From positions 1 to 64,000 of the forward strand of contig DATJYK010000237.1 in assembly GCA_035578005.1 (NCBI GenBank): a stretch of DNA of 64,000 nucleotides, read 5' to 3'. Below the pieces are notes generated by a model. That model was not told the origin of the DNA. It did not search any database and saw only the letters and a program-made list of their open reading frames with translations. This DNA comes from Gp13-AA77 sp035578005. Lineage in GTDB: Bacteria > Acidobacteriota > Terriglobia > UBA7540. A program made the position numbers and the translations under genes. Each line of letters opens with the position of its first letter. Positions within the stretch are counted from its first letter, which is position 1. This document shows positions 42,750 to 52,204 of the stretch, piece after piece.

Positions 42750-43787
42750 TTACTTCCCCAGGCAGCACCGCTTGTACTTCTTGCCGCTTCCGCAGGGGCA
42801 GGGATCGTTGCGTCCGGCGCCGCGCCGGGAGACAGCCTGCACCTGGTAGGGCGGTGAATCGATGTATTCCTCGATCTTCTCGATTTCCTCAAACTCCTCG
42901 GGATCTTCGTAGAGGATGTACTCGGCAGCTCCGGCATCCAGGCATGTTCGGGTAATCGCCAAGCTAACCCCACGCGCTCGGGGGGAAATCCCGTCCCGCG
43001 TGAACTCCTCGACCTGGCTGATGACGGCTCTACCCGCCTCCCGGTCTGTGATGGGCAGGGCCGCTCCAGTCGTCATCCAATAGGGGCCAATGGGGACGGT
43101 GCGGCTGGCAAGAATCGGCATCCCCGGTTGGGCCGTTTGGCTGAGGGCAACGTCCATCAGTAAGAGGCGCTCTCGCGAAAGCAGATCGACACAATCCATC
43201 CCGGCGTCGCGGTGGACTGCCTCCAGCATTAGGATCCGATACTGGGCCTGCCGGTACGCTTCCAACACGCAGCATTCTTCAGAGTCAAGCTCTGACGCGT
43301 GATCATGCCAGTATTTCTCAATGGCGTTGACGCCGTCCCGAAGCCAGTCAAACAGGCAGCAATCCATGAGCACGGAGATCACATCCTCGGTTTCGAACAC
43401 CAGGATGCCTTGGTGCAGCATACCGAGGGCCTGTCCCATCTCTCGCATCGCCTCACCCGGAAGCGTCTCCAGGATTCGATGGTTAAGCTCCCGGGCGCGG
43501 GATCGAAGCTGCTTGTATCTCTCGACATCGCGCGAACTCACGGGCCAAGTCGTTCCCACGCCCCAGCTCCAAGTGTGGACCGGCGGTGCCCGATCCCCGT
43601 CGAGGCCCCGTCGAGGAGGTCCCGCGCGACCAGTTTCAGCCGCCGAGGAACTGCCGCCTCGCGTCAATTTATCACGTTTGGCGTGCCGACAGACAACCCA
43701 AGATTTCGAGGCTGGCGAATTTCGCACTGGGGGCGAGTCTGTGCTGTTGACAGGCTCCCGAAGCGACGAATTGGGACTGGGAGCCAT
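42750..43787 (-). CDS. SEC-C zinc-motif protein of unknown function
   Basis: About 345 residues. The C terminus is a SEC-C zinc-binding motif, 'RNDPCPCGSGKKYKRCCLGK', of the kind that ends SecA and many unrelated proteins. Before it comes an acidic segment ('DPEEFEEIEKIEEYI') and a helical region of about 230 residues ('VERYKQLRSRARELNHRILETLP', 'VFETEDVISVLMDCCLFDWLRDG') with no family I recognise. The first 80 residues are Pro/Arg/Ser-rich and may be untranslated; ATG 43787 lacks a clear ribosome binding site (the frame begins at 43832). Divergent from the coiled-coil gene at 43895. Confidence 0.75.
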   Translation of the reverse strand: MAPSPNSSLREPVNSTDSPPVRNSPASKSWVVCRHAKRDKLTRGGSSSAAETGRAGPPRRGLDGDRAPPVHTWSWGVGTTWPVSSRDVERYKQLRSRARELNHRILETLPGEAMREMGQALGMLHQGILVFETEDVISVLMDCCLFDWLRDGVNAIEKYWHDHASELDSEECCVLEAYRQAQYRILMLEAVHRDAGMDCVDLLSRERLLLMDVALSQTAQPGMPILASRTVPIGPYWMTTGAALPITDREAGRAVISQVEEFTRDGISPRARGVSLAITRTCLDAGAAEYILYEDPEEFEEIEKIEEYIDSPPYQVQAVSRRGAGRNDPCPCGSGKKYKRCCLGK

Positions 43788-43894
43788 ACAAAACGTGTCA
43801 CGACGTTGAGAGGTGTGCGTGCGTGCCTCCAATCTGCTAACCTATCGAGCTGCTAAGGTATCGGGCCGAGAAAAGGGATCGGAGGTAAATTCAA

Positions 43895-44923
43895 ATGGCA
43901 AAAACGACAAAGGTAGCCGCGAGGCCCAAGAAGACCAAGGCCGAGATTGAACAGGAGTTTTCCCAGATCCGCGATGAGGTGGAAGAAGCGAGGGAAGGCG
44001 CGCGGCCCAAAGTGGAAGAACAACTCAAACTGCGTGAAGCCGAGGTGAGGCAGGCCGTCGATGGACTCTCGGTCGAGAAGGTGGCGAACAGGATCTCTGG
44101 TTTGGGTCTTGAGGTCTCCAAAGCGCTGTCCCAGGTTTCGGACGAACTCATCCAGGAAGTGAACCGCCTGGCCGCCGTTCGCGAGGCCGTGGCGCTCGAA
44201 CAGAAGGAGATCGAAAGGGTCCACAAAATCGACGTGGCCGCCACCGCGCTTGACCAACTCGTTCAGGACTACAGCCGCCAAAAGGAACAACTCGAAGCCG
44301 AAATCGCCGCCCAGCGGGCCGCCTGGCAGGAAGAAACCCGGCAGGCGGAGCGCGATCGCAAGGAACAGGAAGAAGCCCTGAAGAAGCAGCGGCAGCGGGA
44401 GATTGACGACTACGAATATCGCAAGGCTCTGGAGCGCAAGAGGGCCCAGGACAAGTACGAAGAAGAGACCAAGCTTCAAGAGAAAGCCAACAAGGAAAAA
44501 CAGGAGGCCCTGGAGAAGAGCTGGCGTGAGCGCGAGTCAGCGCTGAAGGGGGCCGAAGAAGAGTTACAGCGTTTGCGCAAAGAAGCAGAAGAATTTCCGG
44601 CTCGCCTGCGGCAAGAAGCTGAGCGCGCTGCTGCGGAGGCCGCTCGCGCCACGGAGCAGAAGTTGAGCCAGCAGACGCTGCTTCTCAGCAAAGAGAGTGA
44701 AGCCGAGAAGCGCCTGGCCGAACTTCGCATCAAGGCGCTGGAAGAGACCATCACGAGACAGTCAGGCCAGATGGTAGCGCTCGAGAAACAGCTCGAAGAC
44801 GCCAAGCGGCAGGTGCAGGAGATCGCGGTCAAGGCCATCGAAGGCGCGTCCGGCGCCAGGGCGCTCAGCCACATCAACGAAATCGCCATGGAGCAAGCCA
44901 AACACCGGGCGCCCCAAGGGTAA
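43895..44923 (+). CDS. Coiled-coil protein of unknown function
   Basis: A 342-residue, very charged protein. After a basic Lys/Ala N terminus, almost the whole chain is predicted heptad coiled coil (about 15-310), with Glu/Lys/Arg/Ala/Gln runs such as 'EALKKQRQREIDDYEYRKALERKR'. The only less regular parts are 'VEKVANRISGLGLEVSKALSQVS' (about 60-82) and the end 'GASGARALSHINEIAMEQAK'. No signal peptide or membrane helix. ATG 43895 has GGAGGT at 8 nt. The function cannot be inferred; similar proteins recur in Acidobacteriota and Nitrospirota genomes as conserved hypotheticals. Confidence 0.8.
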   Translation: MAKTTKVAARPKKTKAEIEQEFSQIRDEVEEAREGARPKVEEQLKLREAEVRQAVDGLSVEKVANRISGLGLEVSKALSQVSDELIQEVNRLAAVREAVALEQKEIERVHKIDVAATALDQLVQDYSRQKEQLEAEIAAQRAAWQEETRQAERDRKEQEEALKKQRQREIDDYEYRKALERKRAQDKYEEETKLQEKANKEKQEALEKSWRERESALKGAEEELQRLRKEAEEFPARLRQEAERAAAEAARATEQKLSQQTLLLSKESEAEKRLAELRIKALEETITRQSGQMVALEKQLEDAKRQVQEIAVKAIEGASGARALSHINEIAMEQAKHRAPQG

Positions 44924-44990
44924 GAGCTTCAACTGCGCAACTGGCAGTTCACAGTGGCCCGGTCGGTTTGAGCTGCTCGTGCCGCGCGCT

Positions 44991-46520
44991 TCAGGTACTC
45001 GCAATAGCCGCACCCCAATCCCCGCGATATTCGACGCTCACCAGTTGTTGGGCTGCGTTCGAATTCGTGAATTTGAGAGCGGCGCTGTCCCAGCGCAGCC
45101 GGCCATCAGCCCGCAGGGCGATATTGCCCAGTAGCACGGCCTCGGCCACTGGCCCTTCGAATTCGAAGTTGGCGAGGCCCGGCGGTCCTCCCTTGGCAGC
45201 CGCGATCCATTCCTGGTAGTGGCCGACTGAATGCGGCAGATTGTCGGGTGGCGGCTCAAACGACTTCATGCGCGATTCAGGAAGCAACCGAGGATTTTCT
45301 CCCTCAAAACCGCACATAATAGTGCCGCGGTCGCCGATGAATAGCAGCCCTTCTCCGTCTTCGCCTGTCAGATCGACGCTGTCTCCCAGCTCGTCTGGGC
45401 GCTCCGGCCTGAGGCCGCCGTCGTACCAGGTGACGTGTACCGGCGGCATCTCGCCGCGCGCGGGAAACTCCCATCGAACGATGGAAGCCTCGGGGAAGGT
45501 CTCTGGATAACGTTTCGTGGAACTCGCTTCCACACTTACAGGCGCGCTTAGCTTCAGCACGCGGAAGATGGTGTCAAAGCTGTATTGGCCCATGTCGCCG
45601 AGCGCGCCGTTGCCGAAATCATGCCAGCCGCGCCAGACGAAAGGCAGATAAACATGATTGAACGGACGCTCCGGCGCCGGGCCCAGCCACAAATTCCAGT
45701 CCAGTCCTTCGGGCACGGGCTCGGAATGGTCGGGCCGGTCAATCCCTTGCGGCCAGAAGGGACGGGTAGACCAGTTTTCGACGCGCCGCACGGGTCCAAT
45801 CACTCCCGCCTGCACCCATTCCATCAGCAGGCGGGTGCTCTTCGAAGCCGAATTCCCGATGGCCACCTGCGTGGCCACCTTGCTTTGGCGTGCCAAGTCT
45901 GCCATGCAACGAGCCTCGAATACCGAATGCGTCATGGCCTTCTGGCAGTAGACGTGTTTGCCCATTTTCATAGCCGTCATCGAAATGGGCGCGTGCCAGT
46001 GGTCGGGCGTGCACACCACCACGCCGTCCAGGTCCTTTTCCTGGTGAAGAGCGTCGCGAAAGTCGGTGTAGGCCGCGCACCCGTGGAATTGGCCTGAAGC
46101 CTTTTCCCTGCCGTAGTAGGCCTCGACGATCTGCCGCGCCGGATCGCGCCCTGCCGTCGGACCCGTGAATTGACTGCCCCAAGTGGGATCCTTCAGCAAG
46201 GCTCGCACTTTGTTACGAAGCTCGTTGGCGCCCCATTCCGAGTAGTCGCTGCTCTGGCGGTTCACGTCGCACACGGCGATCACTTGAACCCCCGGCAGCT
46301 TGAGAAAGTCCATCATCACGCGCGTTCCCTGCGCGCCCACTCCGATGCAAGCTAAGGTGACCTTGTCGCTGGGCGCGACGTAGCCCGCGCCTCCCAGCAC
46401 GTGTCTGGGAACCATGGTGAACGCCAGCGCCGAGGCCGCGCCTTCTAGAAATGCGCGTCTGGAACATGATTTCTCGTCCTGTTTGAGCGTGCTTGACTGA
46501 CTGCTTCTCTGGGTCTTCAT
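44991..46520 (-). CDS. Tat-exported Gfo/Idh/MocA-family oxidoreductase
   Basis: A 509-residue NAD(P)-dependent oxidoreductase with a twin-arginine signal ('SRRAFLEGAASALAFTMVP', about 21-40). The Rossmann domain has 'LACIGVGAQGTRVMM', 'VIAVCDVNR', 'LDGVVVCTPDHWHAPISM' and the catalytic-lysine segment 'VYCQKAMTHSVFEAR', where the usual Glu-Lys-Pro is Gln-Lys-Ala. The C-terminal domain has 'GDMGQYSFDTIFRVL'. Exported members act on sugars or glycosides, for example as 3-keto-glycoside-forming enzymes; the exact substrate is unknown. It is divergent from a Tat-exported GH2 glycosidase. Confidence 0.92.
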   Translation of the reverse strand: MKTQRSSQSSTLKQDEKSCSRRAFLEGAASALAFTMVPRHVLGGAGYVAPSDKVTLACIGVGAQGTRVMMDFLKLPGVQVIAVCDVNRQSSDYSEWGANELRNKVRALLKDPTWGSQFTGPTAGRDPARQIVEAYYGREKASGQFHGCAAYTDFRDALHQEKDLDGVVVCTPDHWHAPISMTAMKMGKHVYCQKAMTHSVFEARCMADLARQSKVATQVAIGNSASKSTRLLMEWVQAGVIGPVRRVENWSTRPFWPQGIDRPDHSEPVPEGLDWNLWLGPAPERPFNHVYLPFVWRGWHDFGNGALGDMGQYSFDTIFRVLKLSAPVSVEASSTKRYPETFPEASIVRWEFPARGEMPPVHVTWYDGGLRPERPDELGDSVDLTGEDGEGLLFIGDRGTIMCGFEGENPRLLPESRMKSFEPPPDNLPHSVGHYQEWIAAAKGGPPGLANFEFEGPVAEAVLLGNIALRADGRLRWDSAALKFTNSNAAQQLVSVEYRGDWGAAIAST

Positions 46521-46757
46521 CGAGGGCCTCCAATCATCGCTGCCTTCGCCGCGCGAGCCTAGGCATCAAGGCTGCATGGGCGATTCTACTCTTCCCGCTG
46601 TGCGAGGTATCAGTTCACCACAGCGCGGCCTGTGCTCGCAACCAGCCCAACAATCCCCAATCGTTCTTGGCAGGCGTTGGTGATTCTAGCTTAATGTTCC
46701 AGGCTCCAGGCTTGCAGATGTACAATGCACGCTCAACTCTATTCCACGAGGTCTGAG

Positions 46758-49754
46758 ATGAAAAATTGGACGCGTCGCGATGTGTTGAAAACCAGTCTGG
46801 TAGCGCCGGCGGTGGCGGCAAGTGTCCACGGCGCAATGACGGGCAAAAGCGGCCCGCTCACCGCCGCGGACAGAGCAAGCGCGACCGGACCGCTGCTCGC
46901 GGCTGGAACGTCTGAGTCCTCCGCGCCCGGCGCGGGGCGCGAGCGCCTTCTGCTGGATTTCGGCTGGCGCTTCCATTTCGGGCATGCCGACGATCCCGCC
47001 AAAGACTTTGGGTTCGGCAGCGGACGGTCCGGCAATTTCCAGAAGACTGGCAATTTCCTTCCCGCTGGCGCTTTGGCCTTCGACGATGGCGATTGGCGGC
47101 CTCTCGATCTTCCTCACGACTGGGCAATCGAGCTGCCCTTCACGAACGATCCCGCGCTCTCGAGCAAAGGCTTCTACCCGTTGGGCCGCACCTACCCGGC
47201 CACGAGTGTCGGCTGGTATCGCCGCGTCTTCGAACTTCCCGCCTCCGACGCCGGAAGGCGAATCACCGTTGAGTTCGACGGCGTCTACCGGGAAACGCTG
47301 GTGGTGTTCAACGGCTTTTATATCGGCCGGCACAGCGGCGGGTATGATCCCTTCAGCTTCGACGTGACTGATTTCGCAACGCCGGGCGGCCGAAACGTGC
47401 TGCTGGTCCGCGTGGATGCCACCGAGAGCGACGGTTGGTTCTACGAGGGCGCTGGCATCTACCGGCACGTGTGGCTGGTGAAAACGCATCCGGTACACGT
47501 GAAGCAGTGGGGGACCTTCGTGCGTAGCGAGGCCCACGGCGGTGAGGCCACCGTCCGAATCCGAACTGAGATCGATAATCACGGCAAGAGAGCGCAAAGC
47601 ACACGCGTCACCTCGATAGTTCTTGATCCCTCCGGCAAGGAAGTGGGCAAAGCGACGACGGACCCGGCATCCATCCCGGAAGAGGGCGATCACACGTACG
47701 AGCAGGAAGTGGTGGTGAGTCAACCCGCCCTCTGGTCGCTCGAGGAACGTAATCTCTACAAGCTCGTGACGGAGGTCGAAGCGAGCGGTCAGATCGCTGA
47801 TCGTTATGAGACCCGGTTTGGCATTCGCACGGCGAGCTTCGACTCCGAAAGGGGATTCTTCCTGAACGGCAAGTCGGTGAAGGTGAAAGGCACCTGCAAC
47901 CACCAGGACCACGCCGGCCTGGGCGCGGCGCTGCCCGACGCTGTGCAGTACTATCGCATCCGTAAGCTTCAGGAGATGGGTTGCAACGCGCTGCGCACCT
48001 CTCACAACCCTCCCACGCCGGAACTGCTCGATGCCTGCGACGAGCTGGGTATGCTCGTGTTCGATGAAACGCGCATGATGTCGTCCAATCCCGAAGGTCT
48101 CGCCCAGTTCGAGCACCTGGTGCGCCGCGATCGCAACCGTCCCAGCGTCTTCATGTGGTCGATGGGGAACGAAGAGAGCCAGGCGAACACCGAAAAGGGA
48201 TTGCACATTCTGACGGCGCTGAAAGAGGTCGCCAGCGCCCAAGACGGCTCGCGGCCGGTCTCCATCGCACCCATCGGGGCCATCGGAGTAGGCGGTCTCG
48301 CGGTCTGCGACGTGATGGGCTACAACTACATGGACCCCGGCGCCGCGGAATATCACAAGGCGCATTCTGATAAGCCTGTGATCGGCACAGAAACGGTGAG
48401 CGCCGTCGGAACGCGCGGCATTTACGTTACGGACCCGAAGAAGGGTTACGTGGGGTCGTACGATCCCTACACCGCTACGGGCCGCGCTTCCGCCGAAGGC
48501 TGGTGGCGTTTCTGTGACGCGCAACCGTGGCTGGCCGGGGGCTTCGTGTGGACCGGGTTCGATTACCGGGGTGAGCCCTCGCCTTACGAGTGGCCCAACA
48601 TCAGCTCGCAGTACGGCATTATTGACACCTGCGGTTTTCCCAAGGATTCCTTCTACTACTACCAGTCCTGGTGGACCTCCCGTCCGGTGCTGCACCTGTT
48701 CCCGCATTGGAACTGGCCGGGCATGGAAGGGCAGGAAATCGCTGTGTGGGCCTATTCGAACCTCGACAGCGTGGAGCTGTTTCTCAACGGCGCAAGCCAG
48801 GGCGCGAAGGACATGACGAAGGATTCGCACGTGGCCTGGATCGTGAAGTACGCACCCGGCGCGATCGAGGCGCGCGGCTACAAAGGCGGCAAGCAGGTGC
48901 TGACCTCGAAGCGCGAAACCACGGGGCCGGCGGCGAAGCTGGTGATGATGGCGGACCGTGCGGAAATCCGCGCGGACGGCGAAGATGTGGCGATGTTCGC
49001 GGTGGATGTTCAAGACTCCGAACGTCGCGTCGTGCCCATCACGGATAACGACGTAGCGTTTCGGGTGTCAGGAGAGGCGAAACTGATCGGCGTGGGCAAC
49101 GGCGACCCCACCGACCATGAATCCGACAAGGGTACGTCACGCAGGGCCTTCTCCGGATATTGCATGGCCATTGTTCAGTCCACGAAGACGGCGGGGAACA
49201 TCAGTGTGGAAGCCACTTCCCCCGGTCTCGCGTCCGCAACCGTTGAGATTGCGGCAAAGGGCACGGCCCCGCGCCCTCAAGTGGCAGTGTGGGAGCGCGA
49301 GGTTCCTGTGGGCGCGGGCGTCACAGGATTGTGGAGGCCGGCACCGGGCGCGGAACAAGGCAACGTGCTGTTGGCGTTTGTTCTCGGCAGCGGTAACGTC
49401 GTGTTCGCGTTTCGGCAGGACGGGAACGAGCTCACCGGAACCGTGGAAGGCACAGGCGGCGGCTTCTTCGGCGGCGGCGACGTGCCGCTCCCTATCGTAG
49501 ACGGCAAAGTGGACGGCAACAACATTTCGTTCAAGGCCGGGAATACCACTTATTCGGGAACCGTCAGCGCCGGCCAGGTCGAGCTACAGCGCAAGATGAC
49601 TTTCCCTTTTCACTTGCCCACGCCTTCCGCTCCGGAAGGGCCACGTCCGGCGATTGGACCACCACCGGATGGTTCAGACCCGTCGATCCCAGATTTCCGC
49701 CGGACCCTGGCCCGCGGTCTGCCCCCACTTGTCTTGCACCGAGCGCAGCGGTAG
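46758..49754 (+). CDS. Tat-exported GH2 beta-galactosidase-like glycosidase with C-terminal calycin-like domain
   Basis: A 998-residue enzyme starting at ATG 46758 (GAGGT upstream; a frame from 46725 is less likely). Twin-arginine signal 'TRRDVLKTSLVAPAVAAS'. Sugar-binding jelly roll (about 60-250, 'VGWYRRVFELP', 'FYEGAGIYRHVWL'), Ig-like domain, then the TIM barrel with acid/base Glu472 in 'WSMGNEES' and nucleophile Glu545 in 'PVIGTETVSA'. After the DUF4982-like and Ig domains, residues about 880-960 form a beta-rich module ('GNVVFAFRQDGNELTGTVEG', 'DGKVDGNNISF') seen at the end of many acidobacterial exported proteins. Likely a periplasmic beta-galactosidase or beta-glycosidase. Confidence 0.92.
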   Translation: MKNWTRRDVLKTSLVAPAVAASVHGAMTGKSGPLTAADRASATGPLLAAGTSESSAPGAGRERLLLDFGWRFHFGHADDPAKDFGFGSGRSGNFQKTGNFLPAGALAFDDGDWRPLDLPHDWAIELPFTNDPALSSKGFYPLGRTYPATSVGWYRRVFELPASDAGRRITVEFDGVYRETLVVFNGFYIGRHSGGYDPFSFDVTDFATPGGRNVLLVRVDATESDGWFYEGAGIYRHVWLVKTHPVHVKQWGTFVRSEAHGGEATVRIRTEIDNHGKRAQSTRVTSIVLDPSGKEVGKATTDPASIPEEGDHTYEQEVVVSQPALWSLEERNLYKLVTEVEASGQIADRYETRFGIRTASFDSERGFFLNGKSVKVKGTCNHQDHAGLGAALPDAVQYYRIRKLQEMGCNALRTSHNPPTPELLDACDELGMLVFDETRMMSSNPEGLAQFEHLVRRDRNRPSVFMWSMGNEESQANTEKGLHILTALKEVASAQDGSRPVSIAPIGAIGVGGLAVCDVMGYNYMDPGAAEYHKAHSDKPVIGTETVSAVGTRGIYVTDPKKGYVGSYDPYTATGRASAEGWWRFCDAQPWLAGGFVWTGFDYRGEPSPYEWPNISSQYGIIDTCGFPKDSFYYYQSWWTSRPVLHLFPHWNWPGMEGQEIAVWAYSNLDSVELFLNGASQGAKDMTKDSHVAWIVKYAPGAIEARGYKGGKQVLTSKRETTGPAAKLVMMADRAEIRADGEDVAMFAVDVQDSERRVVPITDNDVAFRVSGEAKLIGVGNGDPTDHESDKGTSRRAFSGYCMAIVQSTKTAGNISVEATSPGLASATVEIAAKGTAPRPQVAVWEREVPVGAGVTGLWRPAPGAEQGNVLLAFVLGSGNVVFAFRQDGNELTGTVEGTGGGFFGGGDVPLPIVDGKVDGNNISFKAGNTTYSGTVSAGQVELQRKMTFPFHLPTPSAPEGPRPAIGPPPDGSDPSIPDFRRTLARGLPPLVLHRAQR

Positions 49755-49891
49755 CAGCCTGCTCGGGTTTCCGAGTACGAAGGTAACTTGTTCGCAGGAT
49801 GACGGTATTGGGCAACTCGGCGATGCCATCGTTGCCGGCAGGTCGCAGCCATCACAAAAGAGGGTGTGAAGAAACTGGCGCGTCAGCATAA

Positions 49892-49991
49892 AGGTCTCAC
49901 GCAAAGGCGCAAAGCCGCAAAGGGCCGCAAATAAAGCAAAGGAGAGTTGCACTTTGCGTTTCTTTGCGCCTTGGCGTCTTTGGGTGAGGTT
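49892..49991. repeat. Inverted GCAAAG-type simple-sequence element
   Basis: The left half (49892-49942) is made of GCAAAGGC/GCAAAGCC units after TCTCAC; the right half (49953-49991) is nearly complementary (TTTGCG/CTTTGCGCC) and ends GGTGAGGTT. A 10-nt spacer carries no gene. Elements of this composition occur in many unrelated bacteria and sometimes surround four-helix-bundle or GxxExxY genes. Confidence 0.75.
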
Positions 49992-50052
49992 GTTCATTCT
50001 TTCACATCTTCAAAAACGATGGATGCGCGCCGGCCGGCCGGTCAGAGGTTTT

Positions 50053-50802
50053 TCACTTTTTTCGAAGCATCTTGTTCTCGAGATCTGGCCCGAACTCGTT
50101 GAAGAGTTCCTGAAGCATGCTGAACGGAATTCTCAGTGCGATCCGGGAGAACGTAGCGCCTGCGCCCCGATCGCTTTCAGGGTAATAGGCGTTCGCGAGG
50201 CCGCTCGCGGCCATGCCGCCCAGGAGCCCCGACCAGTTGAAGGCCCGGCCACCCGAGTCTTTGTGCGTCAACACGGGTCGTATGAGTGCATGTCCAAGGC
50301 GCTTCTTGAAAGGCCCGGCGCCCAGGCGGTAGTAGCGTGGGTCCTGATGAAAGACGGAGGGAAACAAAAAAGTCCGAAAGAACCCGGCTGACCATTCATC
50401 GGCCAACCCGGCCCCGAAACGCTTGCTGTAGCCGGCCGCACCCTGACCATATCCCGACGGCTCATCGTTCGACTGCGCCACGGCGGCCTCAAAAGCCACC
50501 CAACCCAGGGTAAAAGGATCACTCTCATTCTTTACGAATAGTCGCCACTTTCCACCCGGAGTGAGCGGAGAAACGGACTTGATATCAGTAACGCCGTAGG
50601 TGGGAACAACCCAGAAGAGGCGGGGATGTTTCTCTCCAGCGTGCGGACTCTCCGTAGGAGTTGCCGGCTGTTCCACGGGAGCGGCTCGCCCAGGCAAGAC
50701 GGGCGGCAGGCCGTCGGGTTGAGTTCCGGCAGATTCCTGCGCACGAGAAACGCTCGACGGGAACAGAGAGACGAGTAAGAGGAACAAGAGGTTCGCCCGC
50801 AT
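50053..50802 (-). CDS. Predicted exported protein of unknown function
   Basis: About 249 residues from ATG 50802, which places a signal peptide at the start ('ANLLFLLLVSLFPSSVSRAQ'). A Pro-rich linker (about 25-55) leads to a conserved-looking domain: 'FWVVPTYGVTDIKSVSPLTPGGKWRLF', 'WVAFEAAVAQSNDEPSGYGQG', 'GYSKRFGAGLADEWSAGFF', 'FHQDPRYYRLGAG' and 'NWSGLLGGMAASGLANAYYP'. The pattern of short Gly-rich amphipathic segments suggests a small outer-membrane or membrane-associated protein. I do not recognise the family, though the type is common in Acidobacteriota. The frame continues upstream to 51090, but that part looks non-coding. Confidence 0.75.
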   Translation of the reverse strand: MRANLLFLLLVSLFPSSVSRAQESAGTQPDGLPPVLPGRAAPVEQPATPTESPHAGEKHPRLFWVVPTYGVTDIKSVSPLTPGGKWRLFVKNESDPFTLGWVAFEAAVAQSNDEPSGYGQGAAGYSKRFGAGLADEWSAGFFRTFLFPSVFHQDPRYYRLGAGPFKKRLGHALIRPVLTHKDSGGRAFNWSGLLGGMAASGLANAYYPESDRGAGATFSRIALRIPFSMLQELFNEFGPDLENKMLRKK

Positions 50803-51404
50803 TGATTTTCGGGTTCCCACCCAAAGGCTGACGGTCCGTTTTAGCCGCGAAGCGCGGCCATCAGAAGGAGGCCCGTTCCCTCGGCGCCTCATGTCTTTGC
50901 GGGGATCAGCAGAAGGAATCCAGCGCGTAAATCCGTTGGAAGGGAGCCCGAAGAGGTGGCATCCAGGATGCATCGCTACCTTTTTTCGGCCCTGAGGTGA
51001 GTCGACGAGACGTCGCACCCAGCAGCTATGCTGATTTCCCCAGTTCACACTATTCTCCGGCGTGCCCGAAAATTCGGTGACGCCGATCACCCGTTACACC
51101 CGCTTAGATCGCATTTCTCACCAGGATTCGAAAAGGGCGGGGCTGGATACGGTCATTTTCTCGTGAACCGGCTGAAGTGACCGTTCATGAGGTGCAAGAC
51201 ATCGGGCTGTGCAATGCCGAGGATCCCGGAAATTTCCCCTGTTTCAGCTTCTCGAGTCCGCCCACAGCCAATGGTCCGGGCTGGTGCTGACCCCCAGTGG
51301 CCTAGTGGCAGGTCGTTTGATTCCCTGTGCGCTGACGAGTTAAGATTCGAAGTGCGAGCGCCGAGAAGTAACCGCGCGCGGAAGGATCACCAAAAGGGAA
51401 GGAC
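50803..51404. other. Gene-free stretch
   Basis: About 600 bp between the exported-protein gene and the divergent glutathione peroxidase gene. It has no supported gene, tRNA or long repeat. The promoters of both genes should lie here but no convincing -35/-10 pair was found. Confidence 0.5.
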
Positions 51405-51992
51405 ATGTCTCTACTGAGTTCGCAGGCACGTTGGTTGCACGGGTTCATCTTGGTCCTGGTCGTCACGGTCGTCTTCGGCGCGCTGCTGGCTGCGGGAGCC
51501 GCCGCCTCAAGCGTCTACGATTTCACCCTTCCCTCCATTGACGGCGACCCGACGCCGCTATCAACGTACAACGGCAAGGTGGCGCTACTGGTTAACGTGG
51601 CCAGCCGCTGCGGATTCACGCCGCAGTATACGGCGCTTGAGGGTCTGTATGAGAAGTACAAGGATCAAGGCTTCGTGATCCTGGGCTTCCCCGCTAACAA
51701 CTTCGGCGGGCAGGAGCCGGGCACGAACGCTGAGATCAAGACCTTCTGCTCAACCAAATATAATGTGACTTTCCCCATCTTCAGCAAGGTATCGGTGAAG
51801 GGCGACGACGCCACCCCGCTCTATCAATTCCTCACCACGACAGCTAACCCCTCCCTGGCGGGCGACGTGAAGTGGAACTTCACCAAGTTCCTGGTTGACC
51901 GAAAGGGCAACGTGGTGGCGCGGTTTGAGTCGCCCGTGAAGCCAGACTCACCCGAGGTGGTGGGCGCCATCGAGAAGCTGCTGAAGCAATAA
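51405..51992 (+). CDS. Glutathione peroxidase-family thiol peroxidase, membrane-anchored or exported
   Basis: A 195-residue peroxidase. A hydrophobic N-terminal segment (about 13-34, 'FILVLVVTVVFGALLAAGAA') implies export or anchoring. The catalytic Cys sits in 'NVASRCGFTPQY' (Cys, not selenocysteine), followed by 'GFPANNFGGQEPG' (catalytic Gln) and 'VKWNFTKFLVDR' (catalytic Trp and Asn). A second Cys in 'KTFCSTKYN' fits the thioredoxin-dependent two-cysteine type. ATG 51405 follows AAGGGAAGGA. Reduces peroxides in the envelope. Confidence 0.93.
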   Translation: MSLLSSQARWLHGFILVLVVTVVFGALLAAGAAASSVYDFTLPSIDGDPTPLSTYNGKVALLVNVASRCGFTPQYTALEGLYEKYKDQGFVILGFPANNFGGQEPGTNAEIKTFCSTKYNVTFPIFSKVSVKGDDATPLYQFLTTTANPSLAGDVKWNFTKFLVDRKGNVVARFESPVKPDSPEVVGAIEKLLKQ

Positions 51993-52204
51993 TTCGACAC
52001 CAGGCCAATATCCGATCTACTTCGCGGAAGAGGTATCGGCCGAAAGGGCCCTGCTGCCGCTGCTGCCAGGCTCACGCGCCAGCATAACGGGCGACTCAGG
52101 CTCGTGAGCGGCTCGATGAGAGTTCGCGTTCAAATGGGGATGGGTCCGCCGTTCGATCTTTGCCTGTGAATGAAGGGCATTTTGAGTTGGAAGTTGGAGG
52201 AGCT

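Noticed and set aside
46686..49013. 775-residue minus-strand frame opposite the GH2 gene
   Set aside because: Fully antisense to a GH2 enzyme with intact catalytic residues; composition is His/Arg/Val-rich and unlike any protein family.
50803..51090. N-terminal extension of the exported protein to 51090
   Set aside because: It would put 96 residues before an evident signal peptide and is rich in Arg/Gly/Ser without similarity.
51270..51360. tRNA-like stretch between the exported-protein and peroxidase genes
   Set aside because: A D-arm-like GTGGCCTAGTGGCAGG occurs, but no T-arm GTTCGA motif, acceptor pairing or CCA context follows.
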